A DNA stretch of 64,000 nt from Acrocarpospora macrocephala (GTDB lineage Bacteria > Actinomycetota > Actinomycetes > Streptosporangiales > Streptosporangiaceae). The stretch lies in the NCBI RefSeq assembly GCF_009687865.1, contig NZ_BLAE01000065.1:1-64000 (forward strand), read 5' to 3'. Positions within the stretch are counted from its first letter, which is position 1; each line of letters starts with the position of its first letter. The notes under the pieces were generated by a model. That model had not been told where the DNA came from. It saw only the letters and a list, made by a program, of their open reading frames with translations, and ran no database searches. Of this stretch, positions 45,416 through 53,870 are shown in pieces. A program made the position numbers and the translations under genes.

Positions 45416-46099
45416 ATGCCTGTAGACGCCTTACCAGAGCACCGCGCGCCGTTCCTGCGGGCGAACGCGGTCACCCTCGTCGCCGGGACGACGGGCCTGG
45501 CGCTCGCGGCGATCGTGTGGCTCCGGCTGCCGCACGAGCACACCATCGAATCCCTGTGGATCTTCCTGTTCAAGCTGCTGCCGTTCGTCGCGATGAGCGT
45601 CGCGATCGCGTGGCTGGATCCGGCGTGGGCGCGGTGGCTGCGGCTGCCGATGATCCTCATCCCCTGCTGCTTCCTGATCTTCTACGCCGTGTTCATTCCC
45701 CGGATGTTCTTCGTCGCCGGTGAGCCGGGCTCGGAGTACTACTACACGGTCCTGACCCTGGTCCCGTTCATCATCCTGTCCATCGCGCTTGCCTACCGGC
45801 TCGGCGGCGGCTCGCGTTCGGGCACGCTGCGGTTGTGCGGGGCGATGATCATCCTCCAGCTTTCCGGGCTTGAGGATCTGGCCTTCCTGGTCATCAACCC
45901 GCACACCGATCCGGCGTGGACGCCCATCCCGGAGGTGTGGCACTGGGCCGAGCACATCAGGGTCAGGCTCGGGCACTATCCGGCCAAGCACGAGGCGTAC
46001 ATCTTCATCGCGGTGCACGTGGCGCTGGCGATCGCGGTGCTGGCGGTGCCTGGGCGGGCGGTCCTGTCGCTCACCCGGCGGCTGCGGCGGTCTCCGTGA
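45416..46099 (+). CDS. Small polytopic membrane protein A
   Basis: 227 residues with about six membrane segments. Homologous to membrane protein B of this cluster: LSGLEDLAF and HVALAIAVLAV here correspond to ISGLNDLTF and HLALALAVLLL there. Its stop overlaps the GTG of glycosyltransferase A by 4 bases. No named family recognised; close coupling to the glycosyltransferase suggests a joint role at the membrane, perhaps in lipid-linked sugar handling. Confidence 0.7.
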   Translation: MPVDALPEHRAPFLRANAVTLVAGTTGLALAAIVWLRLPHEHTIESLWIFLFKLLPFVAMSVAIAWLDPAWARWLRLPMILIPCCFLIFYAVFIPRMFFVAGEPGSEYYYTVLTLVPFIILSIALAYRLGGGSRSGTLRLCGAMIILQLSGLEDLAFLVINPHTDPAWTPIPEVWHWAEHIRVRLGHYPAKHEAYIFIAVHVALAIAVLAVPGRAVLSLTRRLRRSP

Positions 46100-47082
46100 C
46101 CGGGCTGACGGCCGTGGTGCCCTGTTTCAACGAGGGCGAGCAGGTGGCGGTCGCGCATCGCGCCATCGTGAACGCGCTCGGCGTGATCCCGGAGCTGGAG
46201 ATCATCTTCATCGACGACGGCAGCTCGGACGACACGCTGGAGCACATGCGCGCGATCGCCGCGATGGACGGACGCGTGCGGTACATCTCCTTCTCGCGCA
46301 ACTTCGGGCTCTCGGCCGCGATCAGCGCGGGGTTCCGCTACGCGAGCCGCCCGTGGATCGTCCAGCTCGACGCCGACCTGCAGGTCCCGCCGGACCAGAC
46401 GTGGGTGCTGCTGGCCGAGGCGGCCAAGGGCTATGACGTGGTGTTCGGCACCCGGCGGGTCCGGCATGATCCGCTCCTGCGCCGGCTGGGGGCCGCCGGC
46501 CACCAGTGGGCGGCCAGGCGGCTGCTGGGCGTCGAGGTGCCGATGGGGGCCTCGTCCTTCCGGGTGCTCCGCGCGCCGGTGGCCCGCACCCTGGCCGAGC
46601 TACGGATGAACAACGCGTACTTCGCCGCGAAGGTGCCGCTGGTGACCTCCCGCTATACCGCGGTCGAGACGACCCACCAAGCCCGGGAGTCCGGGGGGTC
46701 GCGGTTCCGCCCGCTGCGTCTTGGCGGGCACGCCTTCGAGCTGTTCTTCGGTTTCTCGTGGCGGCTGCTCAACGCCGCGTACCTGATCGCGGCGGTGGCG
46801 GCGGCCGTGGCCGCCGCGGTTACCGTGGGCTGGCTGCTGGGCGTGGTCGCGCCGGCGGGCGTGGCGCTGGCGGCACTGGACAGCTCGGCGCTGACCGTCG
46901 TCGTGTGCGCCCTGTCGGCGCGCTACCTGCACCGGTTGATGCTGGACGCCACGCCGTTGCGCGCCTTCTACATCGCCGAGTCGAATCTGGACGTCCGGCC
47001 CGAGGACACCCTGGACGGGGGCGTGCCCGCCGTACCGCCACCCGCGTTGCCCCTGGAGAAGGAGCACGATCATGGCGGCTGA
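46096..47082 (+). CDS. GT2 glycosyltransferase A (DPM1/ArnC-like, membrane-anchored)
   Basis: 328 residues: a GT-A domain with AVVPCFNEGEQV, the nucleotide-sugar DD in IIFIDDGSSDDTL, FSRNFGLSAAISAGF and the LDADLQVPP D-x-D-type motif, then two C-terminal membrane segments (about 235-285). Relatives make polyprenyl-phosphate sugars. It is paralogous to glycosyltransferase B. GTG start overlapping the membrane protein gene; 11-base overlap with the ATP-grasp gene. Confidence 0.88.
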   Translation: MTGLTAVVPCFNEGEQVAVAHRAIVNALGVIPELEIIFIDDGSSDDTLEHMRAIAAMDGRVRYISFSRNFGLSAAISAGFRYASRPWIVQLDADLQVPPDQTWVLLAEAAKGYDVVFGTRRVRHDPLLRRLGAAGHQWAARRLLGVEVPMGASSFRVLRAPVARTLAELRMNNAYFAAKVPLVTSRYTAVETTHQARESGGSRFRPLRLGGHAFELFFGFSWRLLNAAYLIAAVAAAVAAAVTVGWLLGVVAPAGVALAALDSSALTVVVCALSARYLHRLMLDATPLRAFYIAESNLDVRPEDTLDGGVPAVPPPALPLEKEHDHGG

Positions 47083-48268
47083 ACTGCTGGTGCTGGGGGC
47101 CGGGGAGGAGCAGTTGCCGCTGTTCCGGGAGGCGCGCCTGCGGGGTCTGCGCACCATCGCGGTGGACTGGCGGGACGACCGCCCGGGGGTGCCACTGGCC
47201 GACCGGTTCCTGCGGGTCTCGACCCGCGACCACGACGCCGTCATCGCGGCGCTCGGCGAGACCCGGCCGAGCGGCGTGGTGTCGGCGGGCAGCGACATGT
47301 GCCTGCTGAGCTGGCACATGCTGTCCCGGCGGTACGGCACCCCGCACCTCTACCCCCGGGAGGCCGCCGACGCGTCGATGGACAAGGCCGCCTTCCACCG
47401 GATCGCGCGGAGCGCGGGCCTGCCCGGCTACCGGTGGGCGGTGACGCGCCGGGCCGAGCCGATGCCCGGGCTGGAGTTCCCCGTGGTGGTCAAGCCCGTT
47501 GACGCCTCCGGGGGCAAGGGGGTCGCGCTGGTGCGCGAACCGTCCGCGCTGGTCGCGGCGCTCGCCGCCGCACTGGCGCATTCGGTGTGCGGCGAGGTCG
47601 TCGTGGAGGAGTTCCGCGAGGGCAGGAACATCACCGTCGAGGTCTTCCTGCGGGACGGCGCGGCCGCCTTCTCCGTGCTCACCGAGAAACGGGTGATCCC
47701 GGGCCCGGGCTTCCTGATCGGCGGGCACACCTGCCCGGCCCAGATCGCCGCGGAGTCACGGAGGAGGATCGTCGAGGCGGCCCTGCGGCTGTGCGCGGCG
47801 ATGGGATGGCGTGACGGGCCTGCCCATTTCGACGTCATCCTGGCTCCGGACGGCACGCCCTACGTGCTGGAGGTGGGGGCGAGGCTGTGCGGCAACGGGT
47901 ATCCGCGACTCACCCGCGCGGTGTACGGCGTCGACACGGTCGGCGCGCTGATCTCCCTCGCGCTGGGCGAACCTTACGACCTGACGCCGCGGCGGCACGG
48001 CCACGGCATCATCCACGTGTTGCGCTCGCCGTACGAATGGGACGGGGTGCTGGCCCGCGTCGACGGCCTCGACGAGGTCAGGGCGCTGCCCGGGGTGGCC
48101 GACGCGGAGGTGGTGACGCCCGTGGGGGCGCCGGTTCATCCGTTCACGCAGTCGGGGCACAAGCTCGGCTATCTGGTGGTGACCGGCGACTCCGCCGAGG
48201 ACGCGGAGGCCACGCTGAAGACGGCGCTCGCGACGCTGCGGCTGGTGATCACTCGCGGGCCGCGCTGA
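47072..48268 (+). CDS. ATP-grasp ligase A
   Basis: 398 residues: an N-terminal Rossmann-like preATP-grasp domain (LVLGAGEEQLPLFREA), ATP-binding KPVDASGGKGVALV and VVVEEFREGRNITVEVF, and the metal motif LEVGARLCGNGYPRL. Pattern of CPSase-like/amino-acid ligase ATP-grasps, which couple an acyl phosphate to an amine. Paralogous to ligase B. Likely forms an amide in the product. Its last 20 bases overlap the convergent MocR-like gene. Confidence 0.87.
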   Translation: MAAELLVLGAGEEQLPLFREARLRGLRTIAVDWRDDRPGVPLADRFLRVSTRDHDAVIAALGETRPSGVVSAGSDMCLLSWHMLSRRYGTPHLYPREAADASMDKAAFHRIARSAGLPGYRWAVTRRAEPMPGLEFPVVVKPVDASGGKGVALVREPSALVAALAAALAHSVCGEVVVEEFREGRNITVEVFLRDGAAAFSVLTEKRVIPGPGFLIGGHTCPAQIAAESRRRIVEAALRLCAAMGWRDGPAHFDVILAPDGTPYVLEVGARLCGNGYPRLTRAVYGVDTVGALISLALGEPYDLTPRRHGHGIIHVLRSPYEWDGVLARVDGLDEVRALPGVADAEVVTPVGAPVHPFTQSGHKLGYLVVTGDSAEDAEATLKTALATLRLVITRGPR

Positions 48269-49628
48269 CCGTGCGCCGGATGACCCGCAGGGTGGTGCCG
48301 AGCACCGCCTCGCCGAGGTGGCCGAACCCGATGACGAGCCCGTTCAGCGCGGGCGACCGGGGATGCACGTAGGAGTCGAGTTCGGTGAGGTGGATCCGCT
48401 GGACGGCGAGGGCGCGGACGACCCGCTTCGCGCACACCTCGTCCGGCAGCAGCAGCGTCGCCGTGCCCCCGGCCCGCAGCAGCCGCGTGCCGGGCAGGTC
48501 GCCCAGGGCCTGCCAGACCAGCCGCCACAGCGCGGCGTGCCGCCCGGCGAGCCGAGTGAGGTGCGCGGCCATGCCGCCGGAGGCCAGCAGATCGCTGACG
48601 GCCAGCTGCACGAGCGGCGACGGCTGCTCGTAGTGGGCAGGATCGGCCTTCGCGATCGTCTCCGCCAGGCCACTCTCCACGACGGCGAAGCCCAGGTGCA
48701 ACGCCGGGGTCAGGACGGCGCCGAAGGAGCCGATCAGGGCGGCGTGCTCCGCCCGCGCCAGCGACATGAGGGGCGGCAGCGGGCTGACGTCCAGGTCCAG
48801 GACACCGCCCAGGGCCGGTTCGATGAGGAGCGACCCGCGCGTGCGCGCGTCCTCGGCCAGCGCCCGCCTGCGCTCCAGCGACAGCCGCGCGCCCAGCAGC
48901 GGGTTGCGCTCGGGGGTCAGCACCGCGGCGTCCCAGTCCCCGCGCATCAGATCGAGGCGTACGCCCTGGTCATCGACCGGGACGGACGACACCCGGCCCT
49001 GCCTGGCCGCCACCGTGCGCGCCATGGGCAGCGCGGGACACTCCAGCGCGATCACCGGGTCCTCGCCGAGGGCGCTCAGCACCAGCCGCAGGGCGCTGTC
49101 CTGGCTGCTGGTGACGACCACCTCGTGCCGGTCCAGCACGATTCCCCGCGCCTGGAGGAGGTGCCCGGCGATGGCCGCGCGCAGTTCCGGCAGCCCCAGC
49201 GGCGGCGCCTCCGCGACGCCGGGGGCGATGTAGCTGACCGTGCGCCAGGCCGCCCGCCAGGCCGGCAGCGGGAAGCAGTCCGAGCTCGGCCGGTCCGGCC
49301 GCAGATCGATGGCCGGCGCCGGTCCCGGCCTGCCGGACGCGGGGGCCGTGCGCGCGGCGTCCAAGGAGTCTTTCGCGACGTAGGTTCCCGAGCCGACCAC
49401 TCCGGTGATGTACCCGTCGGCGTAGAGGGCGTCGTAGGTTCCGACCACGACGCCGCGCGACACCTTCAGTATTCTCGCCAGCGCCCGGGTGGAGGGCATC
49501 CGGGTTCCGGTGGCGAGCCGGCCCGAGTCGATGGCCGCCTTCAACTGCGTCAGCAGTTGCTCCTGGAGCGGCGGGGCCTGGTCTCTGTCTAGGAGCAGAG
49601 GAACGCTGAGTCGCTGTGGCTGGCGCAT
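48249..49628 (-). CDS. MocR/GntR-like regulator lacking the PLP lysine
   Basis: 459 residues: a GntR winged helix (PLQEQLLTQLKAAIDSGRL, STRALARILKVSRGVVVGTY) and an aminotransferase-I-like domain. In MocR proteins the PLP Lys is in GTFSK-x-L-x-P-x-L-R; here the aligned stretch is GSFGAVLTPALHLGF, so the lysine is Ala304 and the following Arg is His. The usual EDDY-D-E loop is also lost (IEPALGGVLDLD). It therefore cannot form the normal PLP aldimine. The ATG with GGGGAG is chosen; a start at 49688 is possible. Likely a cluster regulator with an altered ligand. Confidence 0.82.
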   Translation of the reverse strand: MRQPQRLSVPLLLDRDQAPPLQEQLLTQLKAAIDSGRLATGTRMPSTRALARILKVSRGVVVGTYDALYADGYITGVVGSGTYVAKDSLDAARTAPASGRPGPAPAIDLRPDRPSSDCFPLPAWRAAWRTVSYIAPGVAEAPPLGLPELRAAIAGHLLQARGIVLDRHEVVVTSSQDSALRLVLSALGEDPVIALECPALPMARTVAARQGRVSSVPVDDQGVRLDLMRGDWDAAVLTPERNPLLGARLSLERRRALAEDARTRGSLLIEPALGGVLDLDVSPLPPLMSLARAEHAALIGSFGAVLTPALHLGFAVVESGLAETIAKADPAHYEQPSPLVQLAVSDLLASGGMAAHLTRLAGRHAALWRLVWQALGDLPGTRLLRAGGTATLLLPDEVCAKRVVRALAVQRIHLTELDSYVHPRSPALNGLVIGFGHLGEAVLGTTLRVIRRTVSAARE

Positions 49629-49737
49629 TTTCTCCCCGGAACGCGTCTTTCCGTCGCCGCCCCCGCCGGCGGCGCTTGACCCCTTCATGGTGTCCGGGCG
49701 GCCTGAAAATCCGCTGACGCGGTGCTGAAGCAGGAGG

Positions 49738-51018
49738 TCAGCGCGGGGTCACCTTCGAGATCACCGTGCGCAGCTTGCCCGTGCGCCCGCGCGCGATCCG
49801 GGCGGTCAGCCGGACCTCCACCCTGACCTCTCCGCCGAACAGCGCGCCCAGCTCCCGCTCGATCACGGCCGGGGTGGAGTCCCGGTGCGCCTCGGCGACG
49901 TTGACCCGGACCAGGACGTGATCGAGGCTCTCCTGGATGAGCACGTGCTCCAGCAGTCCGGGCAGGTGCTCGTAGACCGGGTTGATCGCGCGGGGGCTGA
50001 GCCGCCGGCCGGAGGGCAGGACGACGAAGTCGTCGACCCGCCCCTGCACCAGTTTCATGGTGGGGAACCCGCTGCCGCACGGGCAGATCTCGTCGCCGGG
50101 CACGCCGACGTCGCCGATCGCGTAGCGGAACAGCGGCATGGCGCGGTTGCTCAGCCCGGTGAGCAGGATCTCCCCTTCCTCGCCGGGCTCGGCGGGCCGC
50201 CCGTCCCGGACGAATTCCACGATCACGTTGTCGGCCGCGAGGTGGTAGCGGTGCCGCGGGCACTCGTAGGCGATGTGGTGGAACTCGAAGGCGCCGTAAT
50301 CGTCGAAGCAGTCACACTGGAATCCCTCGCTGATCTGCCTGCGCAGCCCTTCTGTCAGCAGTTCGGAGTGCAGGTGGATGGCGCGGGGCCGGATGCGGGA
50401 CAGCTCCGCCGGGGTGGCCGTGGCCAGGATCAGCTGCAGGATCGAGGGATAGGCCGTGATGAAGTGGGGCCGGACGCGCAGCAGGTCCGCCACGTAGCCG
50501 CGCGGGTCCGCCTGGGTGAGATCGACGCGTTCCCGCCGTCCGAGGCCGAGCCGCTCCCAGGGCAGCGGCGTGAGCCGCTCGTACGCCGTGTACGCCACCC
50601 GGTGCCACGGCCGGTAGCCGATGGCCGCCAGGTGCCGGTAGGCGAAGGCGAAGTACCGGTTGTACGCCTCGCGCGAATGGTAGAACTTCATCACGGTCCC
50701 GGAGGAGCCGGAGGTGGCGTCCTCGAACGTGTTGGCCGGGGAGTAGCCCCGCGCCAGCGCCCGGGTGATTCCGTACCGCTGGAGTTCGGTTTTGGTCGTC
50801 GTGGGCAGCCTGGCCAGATCGGCGATCGACCGGATGTCTTCGGGGCGCACCCCGGCCGCCTCGAACTTGTCGCGGTAGAACCGGCTGCGGTTCCAGGCGT
50901 ACTCGACCATGCGGCGCAGGGAGCGGTCCTGGCGGCGGCGCACCTGGTCCGGCGTCAACCTCTCGTTGCGCAGCGCCCGGATCACGGCGGCGCCCTGCTG
51001 TATCGCGTCTCGCATCAT
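49738..51018 (-). CDS. PaaK/CapK-like adenylate-forming enzyme
   Basis: 426 residues of the phenylacetate-CoA ligase-like group: phosphate-binding loop FEDATSGSSGTVMKFY, FHHIAYECPRHRYHL, the LFRYAIGDVG Asp motif, and a C-terminal AMP-binding subdomain ending in ARGRTGKLRTVI with the catalytic Lys. CapK-type members occur in polysaccharide and lipid gene clusters. It probably activates a carboxylic acid for transfer by one of the acyltransferases. GGAGG precedes the ATG; last gene of the large minus-strand operon, overlapping acyltransferase 4 by 4 bases. Confidence 0.87.
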   Translation of the reverse strand: MMRDAIQQGAAVIRALRNERLTPDQVRRRQDRSLRRMVEYAWNRSRFYRDKFEAAGVRPEDIRSIADLARLPTTTKTELQRYGITRALARGYSPANTFEDATSGSSGTVMKFYHSREAYNRYFAFAYRHLAAIGYRPWHRVAYTAYERLTPLPWERLGLGRRERVDLTQADPRGYVADLLRVRPHFITAYPSILQLILATATPAELSRIRPRAIHLHSELLTEGLRRQISEGFQCDCFDDYGAFEFHHIAYECPRHRYHLAADNVIVEFVRDGRPAEPGEEGEILLTGLSNRAMPLFRYAIGDVGVPGDEICPCGSGFPTMKLVQGRVDDFVVLPSGRRLSPRAINPVYEHLPGLLEHVLIQESLDHVLVRVNVAEAHRDSTPAVIERELGALFGGEVRVEVRLTARIARGRTGKLRTVISKVTPR

Positions 51019-52031
51019 GACATCCTCCGCAGCGGCCAGCCGACGCACCGGTTCAGGATCGGACTGCGCATGGCGAGCAGGCCTCCCCTCGGTTCCTGGC
51101 ACACGCCGAACTGTTTCTTCGTCTCGTACGCCGACGCGCCGAAGTGCACCCGGCGCACGCCCAGCGCGATCGCGGTCCGCACGCACGCGGCGACCAGCGC
51201 GTGGTAGGCGCTGGTGCCCTCGGTCAGCCCGTAGTCCCGGCCGATCCATTTGGCGGACAGGTCGTCGCCGTCCCGGAGCAGGGCGACACATCCGGCCAGC
51301 TCCCCGTGCCGGTAAGCGGCCAGCACGGTCAGATCGTCACCCAGCACGGCGGCGGCCTCCTCGAACAAGCCGGGCACAAACCGGTGAATCCCGTGGTGGC
51401 GCTGCACCACATCACCCACCAGGCGATCCAGGCGCGGATCGCCCCGCTCGGCCAGGGGCCGCACGGTTATGCCCTCGCCGAGAGAGCGCCGCGCAACCCG
51501 CCGGACCTCCTGCCGCCTCTTCCTGGGCAAACTCCCCAAGTACTCCTCGAACGAGCTCCACTCCACGTCCATGCGCGTCTCCGGCGCCATGGCGAGCGCA
51601 TGACACCCGTCCAGGCCGCTCCAAGCCGGATGGCCGACGGGCAGATGGTCGATGACGCTGAACGGGGCACGCTCGCGGCGGGTCAGAGCGCGAAGCTCCC
51701 GGCACAGGGCGGCGAGCTCGCCGCCCTGTGCCAGCAGCCCGGCCTTCGACATCATGGGCACCCCCACGTGCAGGTACGGCGTCCGCCGCAGCACCCACCC
51801 GAACCGCGCCTCCAGGGCAGGGTTCTGCAGCCGCTGTTCGAGCGTGCACGCCGCCGCGGCCACCAGCCGTCCCCGGCGGCGCAGCAGCAGGTATCTGGGC
51901 CGGTGACCGGCCAGCACCCGCTCGGCCAGCCGCAGCCAGCGATGCCCGGTGAAGTCGCCGACCTCGCCAAGAGCGTCCCACTCGGCGGGATCGACGGACG
52001 TGATCGTGTCCAGCACCTCAGTGGAGTACAT
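51015..52031 (-). CDS. FemAB/GNAT-like acyltransferase 4
   Basis: 338 residues. Middle motif FEEYLGSLPRKRRQEVRRVA, then a GNAT core LTVLAAYRHGELAGCVALLR, and a C-terminal YHALVAACVRTAIALGVRR followed by GASAYETKKQFG. It is the same family as acyltransferases 1-3. Overlaps the ATP-grasp gene by 14 bases and the PaaK-like gene by 4, so ligase, acyltransferase and adenylating enzyme are made together. Confidence 0.75.
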   Translation of the reverse strand: MYSTEVLDTITSVDPAEWDALGEVGDFTGHRWLRLAERVLAGHRPRYLLLRRRGRLVAAAACTLEQRLQNPALEARFGWVLRRTPYLHVGVPMMSKAGLLAQGGELAALCRELRALTRRERAPFSVIDHLPVGHPAWSGLDGCHALAMAPETRMDVEWSSFEEYLGSLPRKRRQEVRRVARRSLGEGITVRPLAERGDPRLDRLVGDVVQRHHGIHRFVPGLFEEAAAVLGDDLTVLAAYRHGELAGCVALLRDGDDLSAKWIGRDYGLTEGTSAYHALVAACVRTAIALGVRRVHFGASAYETKKQFGVCQEPRGGLLAMRSPILNRCVGWPLRRMS

Positions 52032-53223
52032 GGCTCGCCACCGTGAAGCGCAGCGTCCGCGACACGGCCTCGGCCGCGGCGTCGAGCGCGGCGACGCTGT
52101 CCCCGCGCAGGACCACCCACCCCAGCTTGTCCGACACCTCGCGGTAGGGCCGCACCTGCTGCCCGGGCCGCGCCAGGATCACCAACTCGGCCACACCCGG
52201 GAGCGCCCTTGCCCGCTCAGCGCCGGACACCGAGACAAGCCTCCCCGCCTGCTCGGCGGCCAGCACTTTCCACATGACCGGCCGCGGTTCGTGCGGCCTC
52301 AACTCGATCGGCTCGCCGACCGCCGCCCGCACCGCCGCCCGGACCGGGTCCACCCCGTGGCAGATCCGTGTCAGGTCGTCGATGCCGTTCCCGCCCATGC
52401 GCACCCCCAGCTCGATCAGGTACGGCTCGCCACCTGGCGTGACGACCAGGTCGAGGTTGAGCGGCCCGCGCCGGTAGCCCAGCAGCCCGCACACCCGGTT
52501 CACCAACCGCCGACAGGCCCGCTCGACCTCGGGGGGCAGCCCGGCGGGCATGGCGTGCGCCGTGGTCAGCGTCAGCGGCGGCGGGCTCAGCGTGCGCCGG
52601 GTCATCGCCATGAACACCACCCGGCCGCCCTCAATGACGCACTCACAGCCGCAGTGCGTGCCGCGGATCTCCTCTTCGGCCATGATCCCGCCGCCGTAGG
52701 CGCGCTCCTTCGCGGCGTGCGCGGCCGCCTCTATCTCGTCGGGCGACTCGCATCTAGTCACCCCGCGGCCACCCTGCGCGTCCGCGGGCTTGACCACCAG
52801 CGGAAACCGCAGGCCACGAGCGCGCTCGGCGATCTCGCGGGGGTCGTGGCTCGCGATCCACCGGTAGGAGGAAACGCCCAGACCGTCGAGCATGCTCCTC
52901 AGCACCGTCTTGTCCACCGACGCGCGGACTGCTGTCTCCGACAAGTGGACGGGCAGCCTGAGGGCGCGGGTCAGCTGCAGCAGGGTGGGCAGGGCGATGT
53001 CACTGCACGGCGCGATGACCCCGGCCAGGTCGCCGCGCGGGGCGAGCGCGCGCTGGATCCCGGCGGCGTCCCTGGTGCTCAGCGGCAGGTACTCGTCCGC
53101 CACGGCGACGCCGGGCGCGGCGGCCGAGCGGTCCACGGCGATCGTCCGGTAGCCCATCTCGGCCGCGATCCGGTAGGTGGACAGCGCGCCGTCCGCCGCG
53201 CCGAGCACGACGAGGGTCTTCAC
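52018..53223 (-). CDS. ATP-grasp ligase B
   Basis: 401 residues: preATP-grasp TLVVLGAADGALSTYRIAA, ATP-binding VVKPADAQGGRGVTRC and a metal motif IELGVRMGGNGIDDLTR. It is a clear paralogue of ligase A, with the same length and order. The GTG at 53223 overlaps the membrane protein B stop (GTGA); a longer in-frame start exists but would lie inside that gene. Presumed amide-forming enzyme. Confidence 0.87.
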   Translation of the reverse strand: MKTLVVLGAADGALSTYRIAAEMGYRTIAVDRSAAAPGVAVADEYLPLSTRDAAGIQRALAPRGDLAGVIAPCSDIALPTLLQLTRALRLPVHLSETAVRASVDKTVLRSMLDGLGVSSYRWIASHDPREIAERARGLRFPLVVKPADAQGGRGVTRCESPDEIEAAAHAAKERAYGGGIMAEEEIRGTHCGCECVIEGGRVVFMAMTRRTLSPPPLTLTTAHAMPAGLPPEVERACRRLVNRVCGLLGYRRGPLNLDLVVTPGGEPYLIELGVRMGGNGIDDLTRICHGVDPVRAAVRAAVGEPIELRPHEPRPVMWKVLAAEQAGRLVSVSGAERARALPGVAELVILARPGQQVRPYREVSDKLGWVVLRGDSVAALDAAAEAVSRTLRFTVASHVLH

Positions 53224-53870
53224 GACGCCACGTGCCCGCGCGCGAGCCACCGCTCGGCGATCCGGTCCAGCGGCAGCAGGAGCACGGCGAGGGCCAGCGC
53301 CAGGTGCACGGCCATGAAGATCACGGCCGCGGTGACGCTGGGCGGCCCGCCGAGGAAGACGATGATGTGCGAGGCCCAGCTCAGCTCGGACGGCCTGCCG
53401 TTCTGCCAGTCATAGGTCAGCCAGAACGTGAGGTCGTTGAGCCCAGAGATCACAACCAGGAAGGAGGCGAACCCGGCCTTTAGCACCGCCGTGGTGCGCG
53501 CGCCCGCCATACGGTAGGCGAAGAGCGCGAACAGCACCACGAACGTCACCATCAGCAGCTGGAACTGATAAATCGGCTGAAACGCCGCGTCCTGCTCAGC
53601 GGGCGGGACCGCGCCGTACGCCAGGATCCGCAGGACCAGCCCGGTGTCCAGGAAGCCCATGTAGACGACCGTGGCGAGAACCAGCAGCCATGGCGCAGCC
53701 CTCCAGCGGGGCAGCAGCGCCACCGTCACCACGGCGAGCACGAACGGGCTGCCCCGGAACGCCCAGTCGCCCAGATCACCCAGCGTCTGCTTCGGCGGCA
53801 GCACGATCATGATCAGGTAGACCAGGGCAGCGGTCGGGACTCCCGGAACCAGCCACAGCCAGTTCTTCAC
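53220..53870 (-). CDS. Small polytopic membrane protein B
   Basis: 216 residues with about six membrane segments, a paralogue of membrane protein A (shared SGL-x-DL-x-F and VHLALALAVLLLP-type segments). Its GTG overlaps the carbamoyltransferase stop. In unit A the related gene sits next to glycosyltransferase A; here it is two genes from glycosyltransferase B, so the link to glycosyl transfer is kept at cluster level. No family name recognised. Confidence 0.7.
   Translation of the reverse strand: MKNWLWLVPGVPTAALVYLIMIVLPPKQTLGDLGDWAFRGSPFVLAVVTVALLPRWRAAPWLLVLATVVYMGFLDTGLVLRILAYGAVPPAEQDAAFQPIYQFQLLMVTFVVLFALFAYRMAGARTTAVLKAGFASFLVVISGLNDLTFWLTYDWQNGRPSELSWASHIIVFLGGPPSVTAAVIFMAVHLALALAVLLLPLDRIAERWLARGHVAS

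Noticed and set aside
49712-49727. CGCTGACGCGGTGCTGA near the MocR-like gene as a SARP repeat
   Set aside because: Only one good copy and irregular spacing compared with the exact tandem at 43148.
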